A stretch of DNA of 64,000 nt, from NCBI RefSeq assembly GCF_000467855.2, contig NZ_KI259225.1, positions 1 through 64,000 on the forward strand, given 5' to 3'. The translations under genes were made by a program, and so were the position numbers. The notes under the pieces are model-generated. The model saw nothing but the letters and a program-made list of their open reading frames with translations. It ran no database searches and had not been told where the DNA came from. Below, piece by piece: positions 8,067-19,511 of the stretch. Positions within the stretch are counted from its first letter, which is position 1; each line of letters begins with the position of its first letter. Origin of the DNA: Porphyromonas sp. oral taxon 278 str. W7784 (GTDB lineage Bacteria > Bacteroidota > Bacteroidia > Bacteroidales > Porphyromonadaceae).

Positions 8067-10769
8067 CTAGGGGCGGGCTCTGAGGAAGCTGAGATAGGCC
8101 TCTAGGGTCTCGCCGGAGAGGCGTGATCGGTTCGCCTCCGTGAGGGGAAGAAGGAGCGTCCCTCGGGGGAGCAAGGGGAGAAGACCTCCCTTCTCCTCTG
8201 CCCTTCGCCGGTAGGTAGCGACCTCACCCTGAGAGCGGAAGCCACGGATCAAGTAGCCCGTGAGCCCGCTTGTCGGGGGCAGGGCTTCGACGCTCAGCAC
8301 CCACTGCGTGAAGGTCGAATAGCCGAAGCTCTTGAGGGCAAAGTACACCTCATGAGGCTGGATCTCACCCTCGGGGTAGAGGAGGACAAGGCTGGGAACT
8401 TCCCCGTCTTCGGCAGAGAGGAAGAGGGGGGCAGTCGGTGCTGTGACCGAGTCCATCGTGGAGGGCTCTTCGGGGGAAGAAGGTCGGGGCCAGCCCTTCA
8501 GCTCCCGCCCAGCTCTCAGTCCCTCCAAAAGTGATGAGACATAGGGCAGGAGTTCCTCCCGAGGGTACTGCTCCACGAAGGCTGACAGCTGACGCTCCAG
8601 CTGAGCTTCACGCCCAGCGCTAGCCTCGGAGAGGGCGGAGAGCAGGAGCACCTTCGGGCGTAAGTCCTCGGGGATCATGGGGAGCTGGTGGAGGCGCTCC
8701 AGTGCTGAGCGCACGGCCTCACGCTCACCCGCTCGGTAGCTGATCCACGCCTCGTCATAGAGTCGCCCTGAGAGCGTGTCCAGCTGGCGAAGCTCGGTGA
8801 GATAATCAGCTCGCCCGAGGAGCGAAGCTCGAGGCGACGAGGGGAATTCCCTGACGTAGCGCCTGCGGAGCTCCTCGGCCTTCGCCTGATGCCCCTGTCG
8901 GAGCGCTAGGAGTAGATGCCTATAGTGAGCCTCCTCCCGCTCGGGGAAGAGTGGGTAGTCTCGGATGAGGCGAGTATAGAGGAGGTCAGCGTCGGAGAGG
9001 AGCTCGAGGCGCTCTGAGAGCAGGCCTGCCATCTTGTAGAGAGCCGTAGCGGTACGGGCCGAGAGGCTATCCTTCGCCTCCGGAGTCAGCGGGAGCGCTC
9101 GGAGGTAGAAGGATCGGCTGAGCGAGTCGGCGCCCGCTCCTACCTCTTCCGACGAAGGCTCGGCTTCGGGAAGGGGCGCATTAGCCTGCCCCGTGAGGGG
9201 ATCCAGTGCAGGGGTACGGCGAGCTCTATTCCAGTCATCCGTGAGGGGGCGGTCGCCCCAGCGATTGAGGAAGCGCTGACGTCCCTCGGCGACCTGCCTA
9301 GGATCATCGAAGTAGAAGCCCCGCTTCCCCCCTCCGGTCTCGGTGCGAGTGCTGAGGTTCGCCCCTCGGTAATTCCTCTCTGGGAGCGAACTTCTCCGAC
9401 GGGAGCGCACTCGGTCGATGAGGCTATCTATATGAGCTAAGCGGGCGGACTCGGTGAGACCAGCCAGATGGAGGAGACTATCGGAGCGCCGAACGAGAAG
9501 CGCCTCTCCCCGAAGGAGCTGAAGCCCGGGGAGGAGCTCCTTGATACGGGGGTAATGGGGATGCTTGGGCGAGAGGACGGGGAGAGCAAGAGCGAGGGCG
9601 TCATGCGCCTCGGGGTAGCGACGCTCCTGGAGTGCCATGAGGCCTAGTTCTGCCCAGGCTGTAGCCCAAGCGTGGCCCTTCTGCTGGGAGGAATCCACCG
9701 CTAGCTGTAGGCTCTGCTTCGCCTCGGCTCTGAGCCCTTCGGTGAGGTAGCGCCCAGCGAGTGCCAGATAGACTTCATCTTGGTAGGGGGCATAGCGACG
9801 CTTGGTGGCAAGAGCCCTCAGGCGTGCACTACCCCTGTCCCCTTCAGTCCCGAGGGCAAGGCGTCTCAAGTGAGCAGCGAGCTCCAGCGGAGGCAGGGGT
9901 GCCGTCCGCTCAGCCCGAGCGAAGGCACGCTCGGCCTCGGCTCGGTGCCCCAGTGCCTCCTCTACTTGCCCGAGCAGGAAGAGAAGCCTGGAGCGAAGGA
10001 GGGGGTGCTTCTCCCGCCCAGCGACGAAGCTTAGGTGAGGCAGGGCTTCGGCCTCACGCCCTCGAGCCAGAGAGAGTTCGGCACGGGCCTGATGATAGAG
10101 GTAGGGGGCATGCTTCTCGGCGGTAGCACCACCCTCCTCGAGCCGACGGAGCTCCTCCTCGGCCTCCAGGTAGTCCCCCGAGAGGGTGGCGAGGCGCACG
10201 AGCCAGAGGCGGGCTATCTCCCGCACCTCAGGCTCGGTAGCATAGCGACGGGAGATGTCCTCGAAGGTGGAGCGAGCCTCCCCCAGACGTCCCTCGTAGA
10301 GGTAACTGCTGCCGAGCAGGAGCCACGCCTCGGAGAGGGCGGGATTGTACTCGGTCTTCTCCTCCAGGCGCACGGCCTCGGGATCTCGGCGCCAGCCTGG
10401 TGCCTTCTGGGGCTTACGGGTGATGCTGTGCTCACGGATAGCCTTCTCGGCCTTCTCGATCGCACGGGTGAAGTCCCCAGCCTTCTCCCCTCGCTCCAGA
10501 CGGAGGGCTAAGGGGTCGAGGTAGAGTCGCTCCGAGTAGTCCTCCCGTGTAGCTTCGACGAAGGCTCGGTAGGACGCCTCGTAGGCTTCCCTAGCATTAT
10601 AGAGTACATTGTAGCGGGTGGTGAAGGCCTGCCAGCTTCGGGTGGCAGCGGTATTAGCTTGGCGGGAGCAAGCAGAGCCGAAGGCAAGGATACCGAGGAG
10701 GAGACTGAGGCTCCCGAGGTGTGCCGTCAGCGACGTAGGCTTCTTTTCCTGAGGAGAGCACTGAGACAT
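8067..10769 (-). CDS. porW: Type IX secretion system lipoprotein PorW/SprE (TPR-rich)
   Basis: Large periplasmic lipoprotein needed for type IX secretion, the Bacteroidota pathway that exports gingipain-like and gliding proteins. The 900 residues start with a basic N-terminus, a hydrophobic segment and the lipobox FGSAC (Cys about residue 34). The first mature part carries the PorW/SprE signature: TTRYNVLYNAREAY, then DFTRAIEKAEKAIREHSI, RKPQKAPGWRRDPE and ALSEAWLLLGSSYLYEG. The rest is helical TPR repeats. The frame is open to 11270, but that extension is a shadow of the permease gene; the ATG at 10769 gives a proper signal peptide. Its start overlaps the end of the permease gene by 43 bases. 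Other T9SS genes are not in the window. Confidence 0.87.
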   Translation of the reverse strand: MSQCSPQEKKPTSLTAHLGSLSLLLGILAFGSACSRQANTAATRSWQAFTTRYNVLYNAREAYEASYRAFVEATREDYSERLYLDPLALRLERGEKAGDFTRAIEKAEKAIREHSITRKPQKAPGWRRDPEAVRLEEKTEYNPALSEAWLLLGSSYLYEGRLGEARSTFEDISRRYATEPEVREIARLWLVRLATLSGDYLEAEEELRRLEEGGATAEKHAPYLYHQARAELSLARGREAEALPHLSFVAGREKHPLLRSRLLFLLGQVEEALGHRAEAERAFARAERTAPLPPLELAAHLRRLALGTEGDRGSARLRALATKRRYAPYQDEVYLALAGRYLTEGLRAEAKQSLQLAVDSSQQKGHAWATAWAELGLMALQERRYPEAHDALALALPVLSPKHPHYPRIKELLPGLQLLRGEALLVRRSDSLLHLAGLTESARLAHIDSLIDRVRSRRRSSLPERNYRGANLSTRTETGGGKRGFYFDDPRQVAEGRQRFLNRWGDRPLTDDWNRARRTPALDPLTGQANAPLPEAEPSSEEVGAGADSLSRSFYLRALPLTPEAKDSLSARTATALYKMAGLLSERLELLSDADLLYTRLIRDYPLFPEREEAHYRHLLLALRQGHQAKAEELRRRYVREFPSSPRASLLGRADYLTELRQLDTLSGRLYDEAWISYRAGEREAVRSALERLHQLPMIPEDLRPKVLLLSALSEASAGREAQLERQLSAFVEQYPREELLPYVSSLLEGLRAGRELKGWPRPSSPEEPSTMDSVTAPTAPLFLSAEDGEVPSLVLLYPEGEIQPHEVYFALKSFGYSTFTQWVLSVEALPPTSGLTGYLIRGFRSQGEVATYRRRAEEKGGLLPLLPRGTLLLPLTEANRSRLSGETLEAYLSFLRARP

Positions 10770-11551
10770 TTGCCGAGAGCGAGGAAGAGGAAAAGGAGCA
10801 GGATGATGAGGACGCCGGAGGGGACGCTCAGGACGTAATAGCTCAGGAGAAGCCCGCCTACATTCGCCAGAGCGGACAGGATGATCGAGCCGAAGATGAT
10901 CTGGCGAAAGTCTGAGGTGAAGAGGCCTACCGTCGTCTGAGGGAGCGTGAGTAGACTCAGTAGGAGCATGATGCCCACCGATCGGATCGTCAGTACTAGG
11001 CTCACGGCCACGAGCAGGAGGAGGACACGCTCCCAGAGCTCTACCCTCAGCCCCCGCACCCGAGCGAAGTCCGCATCGAAGGCAATATATAGGATACGGC
11101 GGTAGCCAAGGACGAAGAGCAGGACCAGCACGAGGGCCAGCGCTCCGAGGGCAATGAGGTCGCCCGAGGTCACGAGGAGGATGTTCCCGAAGAGGTACGA
11201 GGGGAGGCTCGTGGCGTAGCCTGGGGTCAAGGTCATGAAGAGCACCCCCAGCGCCATACCCAGTGCCCATACGCTAGCGATGGCCGAATCCTCACGGATC
11301 CCCTCGCTTCGGCTCAGCTTCCCGATGGAGAAGGCTGCTAGCACGGCTGCCCCCGCAGCCGAGAGGATGGGATTGATGCCAAGGTACAGCCCCAGACCTA
11401 TCCCCCCAAACGAAGCGTGCGTGATGCCCCCGCTGACGAAGACGATGCGACGCACGACGATGTACGCTCCCACTAGGCCACAGATGACGGCCGTGAGAAG
11501 CGAAGCCCCAAGGGCGTTCTGGAAGAACTGGTAGGAGAAGATGCTTGGCAT
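10727..11551 (-). CDS. Metal (Zn/Mn-type) ABC transporter permease, ZnuB family
   Basis: Inner-membrane permease of the ABC-3 family that moves zinc, manganese or iron delivered by a periplasmic binding protein. The 274 residues form seven to eight hydrophobic helices with family phrases VVRRIVFVSGGITHASFGG near the N-terminus and RSVGIMLLLSLLTLPQTT in the second half. It lies 23 bases after the small Cys/His protein and runs into porW. The ATPase and binding protein are not adjacent, so partners must be elsewhere. Sequence alone does not settle the metal. Confidence 0.88.
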   Translation of the reverse strand: MPSIFSYQFFQNALGASLLTAVICGLVGAYIVVRRIVFVSGGITHASFGGIGLGLYLGINPILSAAGAAVLAAFSIGKLSRSEGIREDSAIASVWALGMALGVLFMTLTPGYATSLPSYLFGNILLVTSGDLIALGALALVLVLLFVLGYRRILYIAFDADFARVRGLRVELWERVLLLLVAVSLVLTIRSVGIMLLLSLLTLPQTTVGLFTSDFRQIIFGSIILSALANVGGLLLSYYVLSVPSGVLIILLLFLFLALGKCLSALLRKRSLRR

Positions 11552-11574
11552 CCCGATGATGGCGACAGGTGTCG

Positions 11575-12045
11575 CTAGGCGATGGCCGTAGCTTCGTGAC
11601 GGCCGACGATCGCGTGGTAATCTCTATTCTCCGACACGATGAGGTAGAGCTCGGGGCGCAGGCTCTCGGGGAATTCGATCCCACGGAGCTGGAGGCTACG
11701 TACCCAGCCAGGGACTTCCTCAGTGTCGAGCGACAGGAGGATCTCGCGGAACTCCTCCACCTCTCTCTCAGTATAGCCTGAGGCCGAGGTACCGACATAG
11801 CGGTCGAGCTCCTCGTCGTCGTAGTACTCGATACGCTCGCTCACGGCTGCCAGCAGGCTATCGTGCTCACAGGTCAGATGCTGTCCACAGCATCCACCCG
11901 AGGGCGGCGTATACTCTTTCTCAGGTTCGACAGCTTCGCCACGAGCGATGCGGCGAGCACGCAGACGTCCCTGCGCATAGCCTATGAGGGCAGCGAGGAT
12001 ACCGAGGGCGGTCAGAGCGATGAAGATGACTAGGATACTTCCCAT
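11575..12045 (-). CDS. Small membrane-anchored protein with a Cys/His cluster
   Basis: Not assigned to a named family. The 156 residues begin with one hydrophobic helix (about 3-25) followed by the basic segment GRLRARRIARG, so the rest is probably cytoplasmic. Around residue 50 is a tight cluster GGCCGQHLTCEHD with three Cys and two His, which looks like a metal or redox site. The remainder is acidic (RIEYYDDEELDRY) and mostly helical. It is the first gene behind the promoter at 12102-12109 and precedes the metal permease and porW. Confidence 0.75.
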   Translation of the reverse strand: MGSILVIFIALTALGILAALIGYAQGRLRARRIARGEAVEPEKEYTPPSGGCCGQHLTCEHDSLLAAVSERIEYYDDEELDRYVGTSASGYTEREVEEFREILLSLDTEEVPGWVRSLQLRGIEFPESLRPELYLIVSENRDYHAIVGRHEATAIA

Positions 12046-12101
12046 TATTCGATCTATCTATGAGGTATGATATATGATGCTTATCCATAAGTGCATCTGT
12101 G

Positions 12102-12109
12102 CAAAGATA
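12102..12109 (-). promoter_or_regulatory. TAnnTTTG promoter element for the permease-porW operon
   Basis: Minus-strand TATCTTTG, an exact match to TAnnTTTG, about 57 bases before the ATG at 12045. It should drive the small Cys/His gene, the permease and porW. Confidence 0.65.
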
Positions 12110-12301
12110 GTTCATTCGCTAGGATCATTCCTCCGGGGTGCGGGGCTCCTTCCCTCTGCTGGCCGAGGCTGACGGGGTGGGCGAAGGCTCGTCATTGCCC
12201 TACTCCCCTACTAAAGATCTGCCAGCTCTCCCCCCTTCACCCGTTTACTTTTTTAATTCTTCTTGCCCGAGGAGGGATATTTTTAAGGGGGAGGAGGCGC
12301 T

Positions 12302-12364
12302 AGTAGCGCTTCGGGAGAGGAAGCAGTAGCGCCTCCGTGGTGGCAGCAGTAGCGCCACTAGCTA
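12302..12364. repeat. Three direct repeats of AGTAGCGC at exactly 23-bp spacing
   Basis: AGTAGCGC occurs at 12302, 12325 and 12348, each separated by exactly 23 bp. The first copy sits in the quasi-palindrome GCGCTAGTAGCGC, and the flanks can pair (GGAGGCGCT with AGCGCCTCC). The repeats lie in the region between the divergent promoters at 12102 and 12524. The rest of 12110-12627 shows nothing beyond the promoter at 12524. Confidence 0.6.
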
Positions 12365-12523
12365 ACCAACTAAGCATCCTTCCTTTACCCTCTGGTGACG
12401 GGGCGAAGGTGGGAGCCCATTCCTTGCACCCCAGAGACGGCACTTCGTCAACATGACAAAAAGAAGCGCCTGCTTGCTAAAATTATTTAGAAAATTGGAG
12501 GTTTTTCCGTTACTTTTTCTTAT

Positions 12524-12531
12524 TATATTTG
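12524..12531 (+). promoter_or_regulatory. TAnnTTTG promoter element for the GH97-susCD locus
   Basis: TATATTTG, an exact match to TAnnTTTG, in a locally A+T-rich patch about 97 bases before the ATG at 12628. The predicted leader would run from about 12538. No regulator gene adjoins it, so the control system is not visible. Confidence 0.6.
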
Positions 12532-12555
12532 CAACCCCTTAAGTTGCTTTCTTAA

Positions 12556-14760
<2,205 letters not shown>

Positions 14761-14766
14761 TACCCT

Positions 14767-14811
14767 CGGGCTACTCGCCTCACGGCTCCACCGGCCGAGG
14801 CGGGTAGCCCG
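14767..14811 (+). terminator. Hairpin between the GH97 gene and susC
   Basis: Fifteen-base inverted repeat with one G-T wobble: CGGGCTACTCGCCTC at 14767-14781 against 14797-14811, loop of 15. No T-run follows, so it may be a partial terminator or mRNA-stabilising structure. No TAnnTTTG promoter is visible between it and susC, which argues for read-through. Confidence 0.5.
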
Positions 14812-14848
14812 ATCGTTCTACTAATCCATCACAAACAGAGTACGTAAA

Positions 14849-17839
14849 ATGAAGAAGATTTTACGCCTTACCTACCTCTGTCTCTCCCTACTCCTACTGG
14901 CGGTACCTGCACTGGCGCAGGAGGTCCAGATCAAGGGCGTAGTCGTAGACGACAAGGGTGAAGCTGTCATCGGAGCTTCCGTCAAGGTCAAGGAAACACC
15001 TCAGGGTGCTATCACCGATATCAACGGAGGATTCACTGTACGAGCTCCTAAGCGCGGACACCTCATCATCTCCAGCATCGGCTATACCACGAAGACCGTA
15101 CCCCTAGCCTCAGCTACCTTCCCCCTGAAGATCGTCCTCGAGGAGAGCGCTCAGAGCCTCAAGGAGATTGTAGTCGTCGGCTACGGCTCGATGCAGAAGA
15201 AGGACCTCACCGGCTCCGTCAGCTCCATCAACGAGAAGAACTTCCAGAAGGGGGCTATCTCTACTGCTGGCGAACTCCTCGTAGGGAAGGTCGCTGGGGT
15301 GCAGATCACCCCTGACGGCTCTCCTGGTGCCGGTGGTCGTATCCGTATCCGTGGCGGTGCTTCGCTCAACGCAAGCAACGACCCACTGATCGTCATCGAC
15401 GGGGTACCCATCGAGAACACCGCAGTAGCCGGTGCTCCTAGTATCCTCAGTTCCATCAACCCTCAGGACATCGCTTCGATGAACGTGCTGAAGGATGCTT
15501 CGGCTACGGCTATCTACGGCTCCCGTGCTTCCAACGGTGTGATCATGATCACCACGAAGCGTGGTAAAGTCGGGCAGAAGACCCAGATCGCTGTCTCCGT
15601 GCAGAGCTCGCTCTCCGAAGCTGCCCGCCGTGTACGTGTGCTCTCGGCAGACGAATATCGTGCCCTGATTCAGCGTATCGACCCCGCTTCTGCTTCTAAG
15701 CTTGGCACAGCCAATACAGACTGGCAGGATGAGATCTATCAGCTGGCCTACGGCGGTGACTACAACCTCAGCGTCAGCGGTGCAGCAGGCAAGCTCCCCT
15801 ATCGTGTCTCTACGGGCTTCTACCACCAGCAGGGCGTACTGAAGACCGACCAGATGAACCGTGTCAGCGGTGACTTCAGCATCAATCCTCGCCTCTTCGA
15901 CAGTCATCTAGCCATCGACGCTAGCGTGAAGGTCACAGCGACGCACAACCGCTTCGCCAACAAGGACGCTATCGGTGCTGCTGTCCAGTTTGACCCCACG
16001 CGTCCTGTCCGTGACAACGATGCTAAGTTCGCTCCCTTCGGGGGCTACTGGGCTTGGATGGACGGTGCTAACCTGCAGACGCTAGCACCACGCAACCCCG
16101 TCGCTCTCCTCCAGCAGAAGGAAGACGTCAGCGATGTCTTCCGCACCATCAGTAACCTGAAGCTGGACTACAAGCTCCACTTCCTCCCCGAGCTCAAGCT
16201 CAATGTCAACCTCGGCTACGACTACGCCTCCGGTAAGGGGAGCGTCATCATCCCCGCCGCCTCTGCGCTAGGCTGGCAGCGCTTCACCTACAAGCAGGCT
16301 GGCAAGCCCGACGAACTGAAGAGCGGGACGAACAACACCTACGACCAGCGTAAGCGTAGCTTGCTCTTTGACTTCTACGCTAACTATGTCAAGGAGTTCT
16401 CCTCTATCAAGAGTCGCCTCGACGTCATGGCAGGGTATTCGTACCAGGACTGGAAGACCTATGTCCACAATACGCCTGACTACACCTACGACAAGACGCT
16501 GGTCTCGGCTCCTACCTACGAGTACGACTATCCTCAGAATACCCTCGTCTCCTTCTACGGACGTCTGAACTATAGCCTTCTGGATCGCTACCTCCTCACG
16601 GCTACTGTCCGTGCTGACGGCTCCTCTCGCTTCAGCAAGGAGAATCGCTGGGGTATCTTCCCTGCACTAGCTCTAGCTTGGCGTATCAACCAGGAATCCT
16701 TCCTCAAGGATACCTACTGGATCGATGACCTGAAGCTCCGCCTCGGTTACGGGGTCACAGGGCAGCAGGATGGTATCGGTAACTACACCTACCTACCCTT
16801 CTACTCGCTAAGCACGAACACGGCTCGCTACCAGTTCGGCGACACGTACTACAACATGCTTCGCCCAGCTGCCTACGATGCCAACATCCACTGGGAGCAG
16901 ACCGCTACCTACAACGTGGGCCTCGACTACAGCTTCATTAAGGGTCGTCTCTCAGGGACACTGGACTTCTACCAGAAGAACACCAGCGACCTCTTGAACG
17001 AGATCCCTACTCCCGCTGGAGCGAACTTCTCGAATCGTATCCTGACGAACGTAGGGAACATCACCAGCAAGGGCTTCGAACTTAGCATCAACGCTACACC
17101 TGTACAGACCAAGCGTTTCTCCTGGGATGTGAGCTATAATATCAGCTCTAACAGCACCAAGATCACCAAGCTCAACGCCGTCGAGGTACCCGGCTATCAG
17201 GGTGTCCCCACTGGTGGTGTCACCGGTGGTACGGGTACTAATGTCCAGATCCACTCCGTAGGCTACGCTCCTGGTACCTTCTTCGTCTACCAGCAGAAGT
17301 ACGACGCTAATGGCAAGCCTCTGGAAGGCCAGTTCGTCGACCGTAATAACGACGGTGTCATCAACGAGCTCGACAAGTATCGTACGCACAACCCCGAACC
17401 AAAGGTCATCATGGGCTTCTCTACTAGCCTCTCGCTCGACCGCTGGACGCTCTCGACCTCGCTCCGTGCTAGCCTCGGGAACTACATCTACGACAACGTC
17501 TCCTCGTACATGGCGACACGTACCGCTGTGCTGAACTCGGGCCAGTACTTCCGCAATACTACTCCTGAGATCAATGCTTCGGACTTCAAGAACAGCAACG
17601 ACAAGCAGATCATCTCGGACTACTACCTGCACAAGGCATCGTTCCTCAAGATGGACAATCTCTCCCTCAGCTACGACTTCGGGCGAATCCTTGGGCGTGC
17701 TAACCTCCGTGCTTCGGCTACGGTGCAGAATGTCTTCACCCTCTCTCCCTACAAGGGTCTTGACCCTGAGCGGGCGATCGACTTCAGCCTGTACCCCATA
17801 CCACGCACCTACACGCTCAATCTATCTCTCTCACTCTAA
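14849..17839 (+). CDS. SusC-family TonB-dependent outer-membrane transporter
   Basis: Outer-membrane barrel that imports oligosaccharides using TonB energy, with SusD as its lid. The 996 residues contain a signal peptide ending near ALAQ, a carboxypeptidase-regulatory-like domain (about 28-100, VVVDDKGEAVIGASVKV), the plug with GYGSMQKKDLTGSVSS and the SusC signature DPLIVIDGVPI, then the 22-strand barrel to the C-terminal aromatic strand. There is no STN domain, unlike the second SusC in this window. With the SusB-type enzyme in front, alpha-glucans or maltooligosaccharides are the likely cargo. SusD follows after 13 bases. Confidence 0.93.
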   Translation: MKKILRLTYLCLSLLLLAVPALAQEVQIKGVVVDDKGEAVIGASVKVKETPQGAITDINGGFTVRAPKRGHLIISSIGYTTKTVPLASATFPLKIVLEESAQSLKEIVVVGYGSMQKKDLTGSVSSINEKNFQKGAISTAGELLVGKVAGVQITPDGSPGAGGRIRIRGGASLNASNDPLIVIDGVPIENTAVAGAPSILSSINPQDIASMNVLKDASATAIYGSRASNGVIMITTKRGKVGQKTQIAVSVQSSLSEAARRVRVLSADEYRALIQRIDPASASKLGTANTDWQDEIYQLAYGGDYNLSVSGAAGKLPYRVSTGFYHQQGVLKTDQMNRVSGDFSINPRLFDSHLAIDASVKVTATHNRFANKDAIGAAVQFDPTRPVRDNDAKFAPFGGYWAWMDGANLQTLAPRNPVALLQQKEDVSDVFRTISNLKLDYKLHFLPELKLNVNLGYDYASGKGSVIIPAASALGWQRFTYKQAGKPDELKSGTNNTYDQRKRSLLFDFYANYVKEFSSIKSRLDVMAGYSYQDWKTYVHNTPDYTYDKTLVSAPTYEYDYPQNTLVSFYGRLNYSLLDRYLLTATVRADGSSRFSKENRWGIFPALALAWRINQESFLKDTYWIDDLKLRLGYGVTGQQDGIGNYTYLPFYSLSTNTARYQFGDTYYNMLRPAAYDANIHWEQTATYNVGLDYSFIKGRLSGTLDFYQKNTSDLLNEIPTPAGANFSNRILTNVGNITSKGFELSINATPVQTKRFSWDVSYNISSNSTKITKLNAVEVPGYQGVPTGGVTGGTGTNVQIHSVGYAPGTFFVYQQKYDANGKPLEGQFVDRNNDGVINELDKYRTHNPEPKVIMGFSTSLSLDRWTLSTSLRASLGNYIYDNVSSYMATRTAVLNSGQYFRNTTPEINASDFKNSNDKQIISDYYLHKASFLKMDNLSLSYDFGRILGRANLRASATVQNVFTLSPYKGLDPERAIDFSLYPIPRTYTLNLSLSL

Positions 17840-17852
17840 TGCCTAGCTAATC

Positions 17853-19418
17853 ATGAGTACAAATAAGAAGATGCTTCGCCGTAGCTTCACGGCGCTGGGG
17901 CTTATCGGTGCGCTCGGCCTTAGCTCTTGTGTCAAGGACCTTGACCGCTTCCCCACCAACGGCGATACGAATAAGACGATCTACTCCTCACCAGAGAAGA
18001 CCCTTCAGGCCTTTGCTAAGGTCTACGGCGCCTTCGGCCTTACGGGTAATGGTGACGGAGGCGATATCGCAGGGATCGACGAAGGTACGAGCGACTTCGT
18101 TCGTGGCCTGTTTAACCTCCAGGAGCTACCAACAGAGACAGCTATCTGTGCTTGGGGCGACGGCGGGGTACCAGACTTCCACGCCTTCTCGTGGTCGGCT
18201 TCTAACCCGATCCTACGAGGCTTCTACTACCGCTCTATTTACCAGATCAAGCTTGCATCGGAGTTCCTCAAGAATACCGAAGACCAAGCTTCGGATGCTA
18301 CCGTGCGCACCTACCGTGCTGAGGCTCGCTTCCTGAGAGCTTATCAGTACTGGGTGCTGATGGATCTCTTTGGTAATCCTCCCTTCATCGACGAGTCCAC
18401 CCCCACGGGTAAGGTCTATCCTCGTCAGATTAGCCGTAAGGAGCTCTTCTCCTACGTCGAGTCTGAACTGAAGGCTATTGAGTCCGACCTCAAGGCACCT
18501 AAGGCGAATGTCTACGGTCGTGCTGACCAGGCTACGGCTTGGGCGCTCCTCTCTCGCCTGTACCTCAATGCAGAGGTCTACACTGGTACGGAGCGCTACG
18601 CCGACGCAGCTGCGTACGCTGAGCGTGTGATCGCTTCGGGCAAGTACAGTCTCCACACCAACTACGATCGTCTCTTCCTAGCGGACAACAACCTCAATAA
18701 TCCTGAGGTCCTGCTCTCCGTCAATTACGACGGACAGCGCTCGCAGAACTGGGGCGGTATGACGTTCCTCATCAACTCCTCTACCGGAGGTGACGCTAAG
18801 AAGGCAACGGGTGTGAACATGGGTGTCAATGGTGGCTGGAACGGCAATCGTGCTACAGCAGGCCTGCTTAACCTCTTCGGTGGTAACCTAGCTACCGACA
18901 AGCGTGCCCTCATCAAGGCTGTAGGCTCGGGCGAGATCAATACGGTGACGGACTTCAATCAGGGTGTTTACGTCTACAAGTTCCGCAATGTCACCAGCGC
19001 TGGCGCTAACGGCAGCAACGGGGACCATGCAGACACCGACTTCCCACTCTTCCGTCTGGCTGAGCTCTACCTCAACTTCGCCGAAGCAGCCGTGCGTGGC
19101 AAGGCCGACGTAGCAAAGGGTCTGACGTACCTCAACCTTGTCCGTGCTCGTGCTTACGGCTCGGCTGTGGGCAACTACGGAGCACTTCCCGAGCTCACTG
19201 AGATCCTCGCCGAGCGTGGTCGTGAGTTCTACTGGGAAGGACAGCGTCGTACGGACCTGATTCGTTTCGGTAAGTTCATCTCCGGCGACTATGTCTGGCC
19301 TTGGAAGGCTGGTGTGAAGGAAGGAAAGGCTTCGGATGCTTACCGTCAGCTCTACCCCATCCCCGCCGACGACATTCAGGCCAATCCTGAGAACCTTCGT
19401 CAGAATCCGAACTACTAG
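17853..19418 (+). CDS. SusD/RagB-family substrate-binding lipoprotein
   Basis: Surface lipoprotein that captures the glycan and closes the SusC barrel. The 521 residues begin with a signal peptide and lipobox LSSC (Cys about 26), then the SusD TPR scaffold: AEARFLRAYQYWVLMDLFGNPPF in two adjoining blocks, and near the C-terminus the RagB signature ILAERGREFYWEGQRRTDLIRFG. It is the last gene of the locus; a strong terminator follows. No alpha-amylase such as SusG is adjacent, so the cell may rely on enzymes encoded elsewhere or on short oligosaccharides. Confidence 0.93.
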   Translation: MSTNKKMLRRSFTALGLIGALGLSSCVKDLDRFPTNGDTNKTIYSSPEKTLQAFAKVYGAFGLTGNGDGGDIAGIDEGTSDFVRGLFNLQELPTETAICAWGDGGVPDFHAFSWSASNPILRGFYYRSIYQIKLASEFLKNTEDQASDATVRTYRAEARFLRAYQYWVLMDLFGNPPFIDESTPTGKVYPRQISRKELFSYVESELKAIESDLKAPKANVYGRADQATAWALLSRLYLNAEVYTGTERYADAAAYAERVIASGKYSLHTNYDRLFLADNNLNNPEVLLSVNYDGQRSQNWGGMTFLINSSTGGDAKKATGVNMGVNGGWNGNRATAGLLNLFGGNLATDKRALIKAVGSGEINTVTDFNQGVYVYKFRNVTSAGANGSNGDHADTDFPLFRLAELYLNFAEAAVRGKADVAKGLTYLNLVRARAYGSAVGNYGALPELTEILAERGREFYWEGQRRTDLIRFGKFISGDYVWPWKAGVKEGKASDAYRQLYPIPADDIQANPENLRQNPNY

Positions 19419-19449
19419 TCACGGCTTCCGACGCTCGTTCTGATACGAC

Positions 19450-19495
19450 TTCGCCCCCTCACTCCAGCAATAGGAGTGAGGGGGCGAATGTTTTT
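19450..19495 (+). terminator. Rho-independent terminator after susD
   Basis: Perfect 16-base inverted repeat (19450-19465 with 19473-19488), loop AGCAATA, followed by TGTTTTT. It ends the GH97-susC-susD transcript. Confidence 0.9.
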
Positions 19496-19511
19496 CCGTC
19501 TCTGAGCCTGA

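Noticed and set aside
10770-11270. N-terminal extension of PorW
   Set aside because: It is the permease gene read in another frame; the signal peptide and lipobox begin at 10769.
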